Source: Mesocentrotus franciscanus (lineage: Eukaryota; Echinodermata; Echinoidea; Camarodonta; Strongylocentrotidae). From it: a stretch of DNA of 64,000 nt. Made by a program: the position numbers and the translations under genes. The stretch is from positions 22,267,733-22,331,732 of the forward strand of contig CP137684.1 in assembly GCA_037976565.1 (NCBI GenBank), read 5' to 3'. Below the pieces are notes generated by a model. The model saw only the letters and a program-made list of their open reading frames with translations. It made no database searches and was not told where the DNA came from. Shown here one piece after another: positions 25,201 through 40,100 of this stretch (position 1 is the first letter of the stretch; each line of letters opens with the position of its first letter).

Positions 25201-25796
25201 GAGAGAGAGATAGAGATAGAGAGAGGGAGAGAGAGAGAGAGGTAAAGAGAGAGAGGGAGAGCTAAAGAGACAGGCAGACATAGAAGCAGACAAAAGAATA
25301 AGTACAAAAATTATTCAAGGCTCGAAAAGAAACGGTGGCAAATGATTTTTTATTTTCCAATTTAAATGTCTGGGTTGAAATGAAAGCGCAAAATGACAAC
25401 TTAACACGGGAAGTTTCAGGATCCTTCTGGTGTCTGGTTAAAATACTTTGGTTAAAGTGGTTGTAGCTGGGTGGCATTGGGAATTCTAGGGAATAAAACC
25501 ATGAAGAAAATCCTTAAACAATGCTGAATGCCTCGACAGATGATGGCCCGCGAGATGTCCTCGTGTAAAGATAAGAAAATACCAAAGAGGAGCAAAACGA
25601 AAAAAGGGGGATGCTAAATTATTTTAACTGCTGTAGGTTTCCAAGCTGTTAAAGTGATGAAAATATATATTGATTTTCGTTCAAAGATATGCATGGCGTT
25701 TTCTTTCTGTCGTTGAATTTGATCTTTTCCAGAGTCTGTTTGAAGGCAAAATGAAGTATTGTGAAAAGGTAATCCTGTTACATTTTTACATTTAAC

Positions 25797-25837
<41 letters not shown>

Positions 25838-25843
25838 ACCCTC

Positions 25844-25878
<35 letters not shown>

Positions 25879-28138
25879 TTTTCTCTTCCCGCCTCACTCT
25901 CTTTCCTATATCTTACCCATTTTTATTCAGAAATTGAAATCATTCCCCTTTTCTTCTTTTTGTAAATCTCTCTCTCTCTTCCTCTCTTTCTCTCTCCCTC
26001 GCTCCCCCTCTCCCCCCTCTCTCTCTCTCTCACACACACTCTCTCTCCCCCTCTCTCTCTTTCTCTCTCTCTCTCCCTCTCTGTCTCTCTCCCACATTAC
26101 CCAATTTTAATAAGGAAATGAAATAATCCCCCTTTCTTCATTTTTCTTAATCTCTCCCTGCCAAACCACTTTGTGTGATTTCCACTCGTTTCACAGTTTC
26201 ACTTGATAGTATCTTCCCCTAAAACATGTATCTATCTACTCATTTATCAGGGGTAATAGTAAACTGTTCAAGTCTTGAAACAGAATGAGAGCCACTCGTT
26301 TACGAGCGTCTATGAGTAAAAAAAAAGGAATCAACTTTGTCATAAGTAGAGCATGTAAAATGAGCCTATTGTTAGCGCTAACCACCAAAAGGAAGTGCTA
26401 TTTATATTGCGCATGTTGCGTGTATTATTAGACTTTCCATTTGATAAGACAATTTTTGGTGTTATTAATACGTTTCCCGTTTAAGGAATATATTCGAATA
26501 ATGAAAGTTTCCCCAAGGTTATAGGAATACATAAAACCACCGTTTTCACAGAAAAGGTATTGGTATCCACTTATTCAGTTTAGGCTGCATTACTCATACG
26601 AAATTATCTTTCATTCCTCTTTCTTTTCCTTATTCTTTTTAAATTTCTAAACTCTTATATTTTAAATAATTGTTTGTTAATAGACACATCATTCAAACAA
26701 CGGCTAGCTCAAATGTCATCAAGATGAGCTCAATGGTAGATATGGATATTGTCCCGTCTGTAGATGTATCCCTGCTCACGTTGTCATTGTGTTCTTACAA
26801 GAAACTTAATGTATATTCTTCAAGTACTGAAGGTTTTTCGTCTGTGAGAATGGAAGTGATGTCATTACTCGGTCATTTTCAAGTGCCTGGATCCTTGAAG
26901 TTAATTACCACGCTAATACGGTTCAGACAGGAAAGCTGTTATGGAAGAGAATAGAATCAATTTTTGAAGGACTTTCATTTTATTGTATCACATGTATAAT
27001 CAAAGGAGGTCACATATTTTTTTTGTTTTATAGTACTTTCATTTTAAGAGAATGGCCATTCCCTGGATTAAATCAATCCATTTATCGAGTTTATTTCTTG
27101 TAGTTTCAAAATTCATCTCATTTTCCAAACCCATCTATCTTAAATGTTTTTACTGATCAAATAATGTGATGTATTCAGGATCGATCGAGACAATCAATAG
27201 CTGGCTACCAACTGATAGAGGTAACAACATTGGATGCGTAGTAACAGTGTGTGATAATGGTTTAAAGCCTGGTCTACAACCAGTTCGTCTTCTACTCGAT
27301 TGGGCTATTTCTCACTCAGTCTAATTCCTAGTTCGTCTAATAATCATTGGATGATTATTATTACTTATTATTAAATGATTATTAGACCAAACACACTAAG
27401 AAATAAGGGTGCGATTGGGGTGCAGATTTGCACCCATCTACGCGTATTTGGCAGAGGGTGCTATTGTAGCATGATTGTACATTTATTTCTAAGTGTATAT
27501 GGATAGTAGACGAAATGGGCATTAGACAAAGTGGGAATTATACTAACTGGTTTTTAGACTAAATCAACAATAGAACAAATGGGGGCTGGGGGCGGGGGGC
27601 GGGGGCGGGGGCGACATGGCGATGTGCCTCATGTACAATTCTTTTACGAGTCTATTCGCCCGGGAGTAGTCGTCAGTGAGATATTAGGGACTTTAGGATC
27701 TTACTTGTCACGGCATTCTTAGAAACTTGATTTCGAATTATAGAACCTCGGCCATCCCTATGATACTACTAAGACAACCAGCATCTAGTACAACGTTCCT
27801 TTAACAATAGGGACTTTTAGATTTTACACGACGAGAACGTGGACTGCCACGGTGACATCCTTTAAAGGTAATGTGACGTCCTTTTAGGGCACTGCCGGGC
27901 ACGGGCAAGTGCCTTGAAAGAATGGTTGTCTTAGTAGTATCATAGGGATGGTCGAGGTTCTATAATTCGAAATCAAGTTTCTAAGTAAGATCCTCAAAGA
28001 TAACATAAATCAAAAGAGGAGCTTAAGAAAAAAGTGAAAATGACTTTTGAGACAATGTGGTGATGGGTGGAAATAATCATAAGGAAGATTGGAAGGATAG
28101 GGGGGTGTGGGTTTGTGTTTTTAAGGGAGAGAGAGGGA

Positions 28139-28172
<34 letters not shown>

Positions 28173-31100
28173 AAGAGAGAGGGAAAGAGGGGGCGATAGA
28201 TGAGGGTAGAGATATATATATATATATAGAGAGAGAGGGAGACAGAGGGAGAGAGGGGCGATAGAGAAGGGGAGAGAGTTGGAAAGAAAGAGAGAGAAAG
28301 AGAAATGGTGACATAATAGGTTAGGGAAAGACCTAGGTACAGAACCACAAGTTTTCCTAACTTTAATCTTAGTTGAAAGACGACAATTGGCGAGAGAAAA
28401 AAAAAGGATATGAAAGAGGGAGGGAAGGAAGGAGTAAGAAGGTACAGTGGGTAGGTGTGGGTTTCGGCGTTTATGTGCGTTAGTCTGTGCGCGCGCGCAG
28501 ATGTGTGTGCGTGTGTGTTGTGTTACAAGTTCACACTTCTTGTTATGGTAACCTATATCCACTGTTGATTGACGTAAAGCCACCTGTGAGTTTCCCTCGG
28601 AAAGTGAGTCAATATCATCTTGACAACATGTTAAGTTCAACCTCATTATCAATTTATTATTACGTCACAATTTGATGAACTTTTGATGAACTCAAAGCAT
28701 TTTCAGTGCAAGAATAATCTATACCGGTGTGGAACGTTTTAGCAATTAGCTTTAAGCAATATGTGTTTTGTCTCTGACAGGGAAAAACAGATAAGAGGAG
28801 TAGAATCCGATAGGCTTTGCATAAAATATGTGAAGAGAAAATTTCTAAATATTCAGACTGGAGAGGTTGTTATGGTATACACCGTTAAAAAATAAAGGTC
28901 TTTATTTTGTTTCAAATTATTCAAAGTAACCATTATATAATTATCACATCATTCTTGGCAAGCAATACGAAAAATAAAGTCTTTGTCTTGTCTTTGAATT
29001 TAAAAGGAAATTACAATTTATATCCATCATTTTTCTTTCTGCCATAAAGATATAATTATAGCTAAAAACTGGCTTCGAGTACATTTTATTTGAAGCACAA
29101 AGAATCACCCTAGTTTTATTGGGCTGAAAGGCAAAACCGATGTAAACTAACTGGTACTAATTAAAAGAAAAAATTATATCTTGAAAATAAGAGATATCGG
29201 TCAAGGCGGTATCGACCGGATATTTGATGCTTGAAAGATACCCTTGGCATGTTTTTTTTTCTTCATATCAGACGGTCAGAAACAACTTTGATGATTAGGA
29301 AAGTTTGGCCAACCGTGTTCAAGTTGGGTACAATGATGATGAACTGCTTTGTTGCACAAACATAAACCAAAAGAATATATGCAATGTTGTGACCAAGCAA
29401 TACTAATCAGCTTGATACTTTGTTCAGTGATACGCGATTTGATACTTCGTGTTTGCAATTAGTATTGTAAGAAACATGAATATGGTATAACATATTAAGT
29501 AGTTTATCTAATGCAGTGCATGTGTGTAGTTTAATCATGTATGCATATCATAGAACCGCGTATTTGTGATGTGTGTGTTCTTGTAGTTCTTGTATATTGT
29601 TCTGTAATTGTGTAATTTCTATAGGTACTTATTTTTTCTTCATTTCATTAAGTCCTCAACTATCTATTCTGGTGCGCTTCCTTGTCAAGCATTTCCTTTT
29701 TCCTGCCGGTTTCAGGATTTATCGGCAATTTCCCACCTTTAAAGGAAACCTCACCCGAATAAATAATTGTGGTTATTCTGAGAGCTTAATTGTATTCTGG
29801 CCCATTAATCTACAAGATTCCCCACAAAGTGTATGAGAGCTAGAGGCATAAAGCATGAATTATGTGCAGTTTCTCAGCATGACATGATGGCATCGCCATT
29901 TTCTTGATAACGTGATGTACTATATGTGCAGTGGCGGATCCAGGGGGCGGGGCCTGGGCTCCCACCCTAGAAAAACAGGTAAAAACACCCTTTTTGTATA
30001 AAAAATAAGAAGATGGGCCCTCCCCTGGCACTCAAGGGGTGGTGGTTACCAATTTTCGATTTTCGGAGGCAAAAAAAAAAATTACTCACTACCCCCCCCC
30101 CACACACACACACACACACACACTGAGCGGAAAATCGGCCGACACGGTTTTCAAACTTTCGCACGAAGTGGGCCCCTTTTTCGGCCCCCTCCCTTGCCGC
30201 CCACTGGATCCGCCCCTGACTATGTGAAGTCGATTATCAAGTATATGTATTCAAATTTATGGATGCCTTCTTCCCTGGTCCGTGTGGTGATGAAGTATTT
30301 CATTCACCTGCTATTATCCTTTGTATTATAATTGTCAGAACGCTAATTTCATAAATCAGTTGGTGCTCTTTTGGGGTAAAGGTTTTGCATAAATACAATA
30401 TATTTGTAAACTCCTATATCTTAGTATTTTTAAATAAATGAGTTACAATAGTTCCCCTGTTATATATTACCCTAACCCCAATATATATTTTTACCTTCTC
30501 AGAATCTCAGCTATGATTCTCCCTTATTGAAGAGTAAAGGTTTTTTTATTGAATTAAAAAGTCTTTCCAACTAAAGCTTGGTGCATGATACATGTACAAC
30601 TTCACCTGGTAGTACTGGTACGTCACATTCTCAAGAAAATAGCTGCGCCCATGATGTGCTAAAAAGCGCTACGTATGCCAAGAATATCTTCATTTATATA
30701 TCTCTTGTACACTTTCGTAAGGAGTATTTTACACTAAAAGGCAAGAATACATCTGATTTTAATTGAATACCTACCACTTATTCTTTGGGATGAGGTTTCC
30801 TTTAATGTTATAGAACGACACATTCAAATTATCATAACTTCCATGAATGGGATGTTAAATGCAACTAAATAATCCCCTATGATTAAACTGTTATGAATAA
30901 GGAACAGTTTTCTACACCGATGCTATTATTTTTATTTCATTTCCCTTCGCTTTAACTACGCATATTACCACCGTCATATTTTTGTTACCAGATTCGTAAT
31001 GTTTATGAATGTATTTTCAACGTTTGGCAGGGCCCCAATATGACCAGTCTTGTCACTGTTTGGGCGTTTTGAAAGAATAAATAAATAAATGAATAAATAA

Positions 31101-34100
31101 ATAAAAGAATAAATAAATGAATGAATAAATACATAAATAAATACATAAATAAGTAAATAAGTATAAAATTAGATGAATAGGAAAATTGCAAAATCGTAAA
31201 CACAAAATGAAATGCCTTCTAGGGTACTGGTAACTACTGGAAGGAATACATGAAATTACTTGTCCTTGCAACGAACGAATTGAAAACAGAAATATTGTCT
31301 CGGTATTACAGAAACAGTTGGCATGGCACCGAAGCAAAACGTGAGTAATACCCAAAAGATGACTATGTCCTACCGGTGGAAATGCCCTGTATGGCCTATT
31401 TCCTGTCCTTTGACTAGGTTTAATTATATAAAAAAATCGTATTAGAGATGTAGCCTTTAGTGCATGATCAAGGCAAAACAGAGCGTGGAAATGAAATGAT
31501 GTTGAGAAGTTATGTCATCGTACTATGAACTGCCAGGCACACAGTATATAGGCTGAGGGCAATTACCTCATTCTATGCAACACTAATAATAATTTCCCAT
31601 AGTGCCACATTGTATTTATCATGGAATAGATATACCAAAGATACCAAGATTATTTAACTGTGTCCAGTGCAATATTAATCTTTATCGGTGTTGAATTGGT
31701 TGTCATGGAGCGAATCCACACCAGACATGAGTAATTTTGCCCAAATTGCACGTGTGGCAATCAAGCCACCGTGCAGAGAGGCGAAGAAAGCAACCGAAGT
31801 GTTCAGTCATTAAATGGCTTTATCTTGAAAGTATGCCGACAGATTAAATGATGGGAAAAGAAAATAATACAGGACATTTTCTGCTATCGAAAATTACATT
31901 TTTCTTCAAGAGACATTGTTCATTAAGAGGTCGTAATCATATTTTATGACAATGTGTAAAATATGGAAATTTATTTGTAAGTTTGTTTATGTGCAAAATT
32001 TCTTGTAATGCTGTTGCTGTGAAAGTTTTACCTGTAAATTGACCTCCCCGTGTACATGGTATAAGTTGAAAGTCATAAGAACTGGTTGCGTGTCTCCTGT
32101 GTAAGTGAGGGCTATTTTTTAAACATTTTCTTCGACATTCGACATTCGATACATAAATCTATCATGTATGGATATCATATGATACCATCACATATATTTG
32201 TATGCATCAATTCCGCCAATAACGCGCAGTTTGTACTCGTTTGTCTTTATTCATCCGCTTCGCAATGTATGGGAATGTTAAAAGGAAAGGCTATATTAGT
32301 TTTGTGTTATGTTTTTTATGCTTCTGGTTTTGTATTCAATCTCTCACGGACACCCTAATTATTTTCTCTAATAAATATAGTACACCGTTGTTAAATTTCT
32401 TATGGGTGTACCCTGTATTTCAATTGCTAAGTTCGCTTCTGACTTGACTGATAACTGCAATGCGACATGTTATTTCTTTTCTGGTGCTTATAAGGGCGAA
32501 CGAAATAAAGTCTTAATCTATATCTTGAATCGACACATGAAATAAAGAATAATGCTTTGCTCTTTATCTGCAATGCTATTTTTCTATATAAATATTAGAA
32601 ACTATGATTATTATTTTGTTATGAAGTAATGACAGCTAACATTTAGGGTATTCTCAAGTTTTCTCACTCTGGTGCGTGACACGAGACGACATTGTATCGA
32701 TACTTTTCAATTAGAGGAGCACTACTAGTATTTGTCTGAGTAGTAACCATGGACATGTCCTTCAGCTGGCATTGATCTCTAAAAGATTCGATTCTTGAAA
32801 TGGCAAGAGAATGTAGGTTCCTTGGTAACAACAGACTCGCTTACAAAATCTTCAGGTTTTTTCCCTTTCTTTCTTCAACATGCATCACAGATCACTATAT
32901 TTCTGGTCGTATGTGGTCGCTTGGAAACCGGATGCGGTAAGTTAATTGTTCTTGAATGAGTTAGTCACTTTTTCAAATCCTGGGGAGGAGAGAAAATTCT
33001 CTGAATGCTAACAGGCAAGAAGTTGAAGTAGTAGAAGAAATAGAAGGAGGAGGAGGGGGAAAGGAGGAAAAGAAGAAGAAGAAGAAGAAGAAGAAGAAGA
33101 AGAAGAAGAAGAAGAATAGGAAGAACAACTGAAAAAAGTGAAGGAAACAGAGAAGAAGAAAATAATAAGAAGAAAAAGATAAAAAGAAGAAGAAGAAAAG
33201 AGAAAAAAGAGAAGAAAATTAAAGGAAAAGGAAGAAGAAGAATAGGAAGAACAACTGAAGAAGGAGGAGAAGGGAACAGAGAAGAGGAAGAAGAAGAAGG
33301 GAAGAGAAGAACCAATCATGCTATTTATTTATGATTTATTATTACAGCTCAAGAAGGTGAAGGAACATATGGAGGGATTGTTTATTCCTATTTTACTTCA
33401 GAAAATTGGAACTTCAATGAAGCACAGACTCACTGTGAAAGTTATAATTCAGGTGGTCTAGCTGAACTAACAAGTGAAGACATTAAGACATTCGTCAATG
33501 ACCTCATCACTGGGAACCACAACATGTGGATTGGATCAAAAAAGGTAACTATAAATTACTCATTACCCTTGTACAACAGCCCACGATCACGTATCTTTTA
33601 ACAGTGGCGTAATAAGCCAAATGTTTTGAGGGGGCTGAGCCAGAAAGGACTCCCCGGTATCATTTCGTTGGATGGGGTGGGGAGGGGTGTGCTACACCCC
33701 CTCTTTTCTCTAAAATAAGAGGGCTATACATTTTGTTGCGTAAAATTTCCCATCATAGCCACGACATCGGTAAATCATACATTTCATTCCCAAGTCGCGT
33801 CGCGACGGAGCTAGAAAATGTTACGTTTTGTACTTTGGAACTTTGCATTTAAGAGGACTTAAAAACAAAATTCATCCATTTAATGCTTTAAGAGACTTTG
33901 TTCTGGGCTACCTTTATAGAGGGCATGGACTTCATTCATTCTATACATTGTTTACATACATAGACCAAAAAAGGACAAACATAATAACAGAACGTCCTTT
34001 ACTAACCACTCTAGTAGACGCATCACGCATGCATGAAATTGGAATATATTACTGAACTGGATCATTGCCTCATTCCGGACTAATCTTTTTGAAAGAAAAC

Positions 34101-37100
34101 CAAACGTTTTTCTTTCCGATGTTTTACATGTTCTAAATGCATTGAAATACTGTGAGCGCATTAATGGTAGGAGTATCAGTCGCTGGAGTTTAAGTGGTAA
34201 GAAGAAACATGCATGTGTGACAATGTTTTCAGATAAATTTCACTGAAGGTTATGAAATGAGTGCATAGAAATGATATCTCGCTTTACGTCTTGAAAGGCG
34301 TACATTTAGTTTTGTTTAAGCACCTAAACAACAAGAACAAAGAAGAAGAAAACATTATGTGCGTGAAATCTGATTTGAGTTTTATTGATATATATGGATA
34401 ATTTATGTCAATTCTATTTGTAATGATTCCTGAGCATTTTTTACTTTCTCATCACTTCTCTTTTGAGGTGTCTGGTACGTTCAAGTGGATTTACACACTC
34501 ACCGACACAAACTCACCCGATTCAAACGTTGCAGGCGCTGGCAATGGTTAGTAAATAATATCTGATTGTATAATCATTGATACTAATAATTGACTATTGA
34601 TTTAAACTTGTCCAAACAAGTGAAATGTGTCTTACATCAGCATTTACAACGTATACAATACACTTTGAAGCAGAAGGATATGCAACAGAAACATAATAAA
34701 CAAATGCAAAAAAAGAGGAGAATAGAAAAAATATGACAGTGACAAGGCGGGTTAATTTGGATATTCAGTATTGCACCGGAAATTCAAGTCACTGTGTTCT
34801 ATCGTATACATACTACCTCGAAATCCCAATAGTTGGTTTCTCGTTACATAGGCAATAGATTTTTTTATCTTTGTCAATTATTACAAAAAAATAAACTATG
34901 CTTATTTAGTTGATATGTCCGTTTGTATCGCTAACGTACTGTCAACACGATGACAAATACTTTCGAAAAATCAACTCAAGGGCAATTTGGTTTCCCTATT
35001 ATATGTCGCATAAAAATCATGTCCGGATTTCGAAATATGTCATTGTAATGATCGCACATTTCGCAATCTTACGAGCCAGGCTATTAAAATTGCCTTAGGT
35101 TGATTTTTCGAAAGTAGTTGCGATCGTGTTTTCCCAAATATCTGCAATTAGTAATACATCAAGTTAGACTGTTAGAGCAATGATTCAAACATATAACATT
35201 TAATATGCATATGTGTATATTTAAAATATTATTCCTTGATAACTTAATTGTCTTCCTTTCTTTATGACAGGTAAAGACTGTGTATACTACAAGAATGCAG
35301 GGCAATGGAAAGCCGATAGGTGCACCACCACATACGGGGCAATATGCTCCAGACCGGGGAGTGAGTATATAATTCTTTCTATTTTATTGGATTTTTTTAA
35401 ATTTGGTCAATGAGAGGTCAGTTTCGATTAAGTGCCCCAGTCACTCCTTTGAAAAAAACTAACACCAGACCAACAGCAGACCAAACAAAAATAAAAACAT
35501 TACCCCTAATAGACAGGAAACTGTCGGTTTGAGGGAATGACTGAAGTATTATGGGGACATTCCATTTAACAAACGACTCGCAATCCTAACCACCAGTCCA
35601 CCACCCTCCCCCCCCCCCATTCCTTAGTACGCTGCACGTTTTTAATGGAGTGAATATGTTGTACCTATAAGTTTATCACAGAATGCCATCCGTAGATCGT
35701 TGCGTGAAAAATTGCGATTTGTATACAAAGTTGTACCTAATTAGAATATTCAACATTTTAGGGGTGTACTCGCTTTTGTTGGATAATATAACCGAATGCT
35801 GGATGTTCAACCTGTTTTTGACGTCATATCAAAATCACCAGCCGGAGAGATTTTGTAATGTCTTAGAAGCTTTCTTTAACCCTAATAAGGCCGGGGGCCA
35901 TGATGCCCCCTCCGCGATTTTTCGGATTGTTCGGGAACGCATACGGATGACGCCCCGCCGCTTCATGACTTTATTCTTTCGAGTCTTGCGCATCTTTTAA
36001 AACAATTTTTTGAAAATCGGACCTACCGTTACAAAGTCACGTGACCTTTTGTCTTTACATGTGGCCCGAAAATCGCTTATTTTCTTGATTTGTGTACAAA
36101 ACATATGGACATATCATTTTTCCTAAAAAGAGATAAAACATTAGTTATTTGGTCTAGTTTAAAGTTTAGGTGTTTGTTTTAGGGGTCAAAATAGTTGAAT
36201 TATAGTTAGAAATGAAATAAAACAACAAAAACAATGAAATACATAAGTTAAAAAAACAATGAAATACATAAGAAATTATCAAAACTAGAGATAACATAAG
36301 GAATAACCTCGCTCTTCCAATTTTTTTTTGTCGCATTATTATTCCAAATGGTCTAACAAATATATGTAGTGGAAAAGAAAGCTTAAATATGAATAATATA
36401 TGATTAATGTGTAAAAATATGAATTTTTTGACCTTATTTGCATAATTTACCATAAATATGCAAATGAGTAATTTTTTCAAAAAATTGAAATTGCTATAGT
36501 ATTCTATACACTTCACTTGACATGCATGCAAATTTTCGCGGCGATCGGCCGTTTCACGGCCGAGATCTTAGGGGGCCATAATGCCCCCTGGCCGTATTAA
36601 GAACGCAAATAGCCCGGCCTTATTAGGTTTAACTTCTTATAAGTAAAATTAAACTTGTAACATCAACAGCAAATGATAATGTGATGTTGTCCGGTACATG
36701 TAATTGGTGTTAGCTATATATTGATTTGGTTGTGTTGGACCCGATATGTAAACTTTTACATTTCCTATATAGCAATAACAACGACAAGTAGTCCTACAAC
36801 AACCAGCCCACAGCAGACAACCTTTTCTGTAACCACTAACTTGATAACAACTACTGGTACAACTGAGCATATTACCACAACTCTTTCCCCGACATTTGTA
36901 CCATCATCAACAACATACTTAACAACACTTGGTACAACTTCAGCTCAGACAACTGGAGAGTCGACAACAACAATTCCTACCACTTTTGCTCCAACGTCTG
37001 AACCCCACTCAACAACCACAACTCAAGCAACTACAGTGTCCACAACAATTCCTACCATTCCTGATCTAACGTCTGAGATCCAATCAACAACCACAACTCA

Positions 37101-40100
37101 AGCAACTACGGTATCTACGACAACAATGCCTACCACTCCTGATCTAACGTCTGAGATCCAATCAACAACCACAGCTCAAACAACTACTGCATCTACAACA
37201 ACAATGCCTACCACTTCCGATCTAACGTCTGTAACCCAATCAACAACCACAGCTCAAACAACTACGGTATCTACAACAGCAATGCCTACCACTTCCGATC
37301 TAACGTCTGAAACCCAATCAACAACCGCAACTCAAACAAATACGGTATCTACAACAGCAATGCCTACCACTTCCGATCTAACATCTGAAACCCAATCAAC
37401 AACCGCAACTCAAACAACTACGGTATCTACAACAGCAATGCCTACCACTTCCGATCTAACGTCTGAAACCCAATCACCAACCACAACTCAATCAACTACG
37501 GTATCTACAACAACAATGCCTACCACTTCTGATCTCACGTCCATGGCATCAACAACCTCCTCAGAAACTACAGAGGTTAGTTCCTTACCACAAACAACTC
37601 TGCGGCAGACTACCGGTGAGTTAGCATTACCATGACCACAGATTTGCTTGCAACTCTAATCTGTCGCAAACCATCTATACTTCATTATCAATAGTCTAGT
37701 CACGACGTCGACTAAAGTTTCAAAGATGACGGGATCGTCTCCTATCACACACAACTGAGTCAATGTGCTTCATCATCAACAAACATCTCCAATACCTATT
37801 CATCTTCTTTTTCTACTTGTTTTACAGGAAGTCCCAAATCTTTCACTGCTAACTATATATTTCTCCCTTTAATATTCAGTGATTAACTTGTCAATCGATC
37901 CATATCTGTTTTTGTACTATACTTTAAATTGTTCCAAACGTTTTTAATGAATGTTTCATTTTAAGATACACACTAAGTGCATAGAGTCTCAATGGTAAGT
38001 GATGAAAAATAAAAAGAGAAACAAATTATCGCCTTAAAATATTTCATAATCCCATATAGATTATGTAAAATGATGTCGCGATCGCTCATTGTTCGTTTGT
38101 GGTGAAATGAACTTCGTTTTGAACTTTGACCTTTAATTATGTCTCTTCGTAATGTTTATGTTCATTGTGTAACACGGCAACACGCCGCGGGGTGCAGACG
38201 ATGATAAATTAGAAGGGATTTATAAGGACAGCTTTCAAACTTTCCAGAGTAACTTTTCTTGAAATCTCAAAGGGTAACTTAACTTATTCCAATCACATAC
38301 GGTTCTTGGAAGAAAGGGGTTTCAATGTTGTTTTTTTCTTTATTAAAACAAAACTAATTCAATCCCTCTGTACGTATAAATTATGATTCCCTTGAAGTTC
38401 ATTCCACCATGTGTTACGTAGAGTTCTATATGGTTGCAAGTGAAACGTATTTTTTTCCCCAACAATTTACACCAACATATTTTATTAACTGTTATCATGA
38501 TACATGTTGTAATAAGTGTAATGAATTGATAACCGAAGAGCAAGGCGTACCCCTTAAAGTTAATTAATATATTCTTTTTGAAAAGTTTGTTTTCTATTTT
38601 GCTAAACTCGCCATGGGGTGTTCACACTAGTTATAATAAATTGGCCTAACTTGAACTTTTCCACATTGTTGTATAACTTGTAACGATTTGCAATCCCTTA
38701 AATAGCAAGGAGATTTGTAACACAGTAGGAAATTTAGATATCATTAGAACTTGTCCTTTGAAATCATATTATAATTTTGTCATCTGTACTTTATCATTGT
38801 TTTCGTCGTAGTAACCTTTATGTAATGTAATGTTTATGTCCTTGGAACATGCCGTTGTTTTTGACGAGAATATGTCTTTCTTTTGTACATACGTGTTCTC
38901 ATTCTGAACAGGAACATTTTGTGCTTATGTTTCTGTATTAAACATTGTCATATCAAGTTTCGTCTGTTAAGCTTTGTTTCTTGTTTCATTTTATTCAACT
39001 TTTTCATCTTCCGGTATCTCCTTTCGCTACGTGCTTTATACTTTGTCAATATTCGTTATCCAATGTTATGTTTTATTGCCAATGAATTGCTATGAATATC
39101 AATTATACTTATATATTCAATACATGAATGTAATTACAATGATGAGAGTAAAGGTTAGGTTCTTGAATGTAAATATTAACGGTATATTACGTACTAGAAC
39201 TATTTTCTCAGTCTATTATAGCTGAATAACACAATCATAGGAAGTAAATTAAAACACAGAAATAATATTTCAATCAATTTTAAATCTTATACTATATTAT
39301 TATCATATTAAATTTAAGTAAAATGAAATCAAAATGATATTTTTAACGACATTTATAATACATGACCAAATAAACTATTTCCCCCTATTTCATTTATAGA
39401 CACGACCACGTCAGAGCCAAGTCATAACGTTACGAGTGACTCGGGTAAGTTTAGACATCTCTTCGCGGGCTCTTGCATTTCTTTAAATTGGAATTTAAAT
39501 CATAACGCTCGTTCGTTATTGTAGATCTGAGGGGAAAATCATTGATATTCGGTTGTAGTGTGAGGTCTGGACTATGATATTCATTGTAGGCACACCGCAC
39601 AATGGGCCAGGGAGGTACCAAAGTGCGCCAAAATTCATTTTTGGTGATTTATTTATTTTTTAATTTTTTTCTTGTCTTTCTTTCTTTAAAAAACATGGAT
39701 AATTAGTTCATTTTTCAGTGAATTACCCTATAATGTATCATGAAGATTGTGTTTCTATCCATTTTTAACCTTTTCATGCAGTGAAATGAAGTATTAGGAA
39801 TATGTGAGAGCAATTTCATATCAATGGGTTAAAAACTCCATGTTAAATTGAAAGATTTATGATATAAGTCACTTTTGCACTAAAACTGTAAACTGAAAAA
39901 TATTTTACTGAGGTATTCTTCAATGTATTATCTTTCAACTGGGCAAGAAAAAAAAAAAAATCACCCCAAAAAAGTTTTGGCGCATTTTAGTTCCTCCCTG
40001 GCCCACTGTGCGCCGCATGAAAATCATTGTACTGATTTGAATTGGTGTGTACCAAGTCTGAAATGTATTTTTTCCCTTATTTTTTTCAAAATCTTTACTA

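Noticed and set aside
24969..25307. Ser/Leu-rich frames in GA/CT arrays (also 5670-6017, 28077-28652, 32965-33319)
   Set aside because: Dinucleotide or trinucleotide repeats open several frames on both strands, and there is no conserved motif or splice context.
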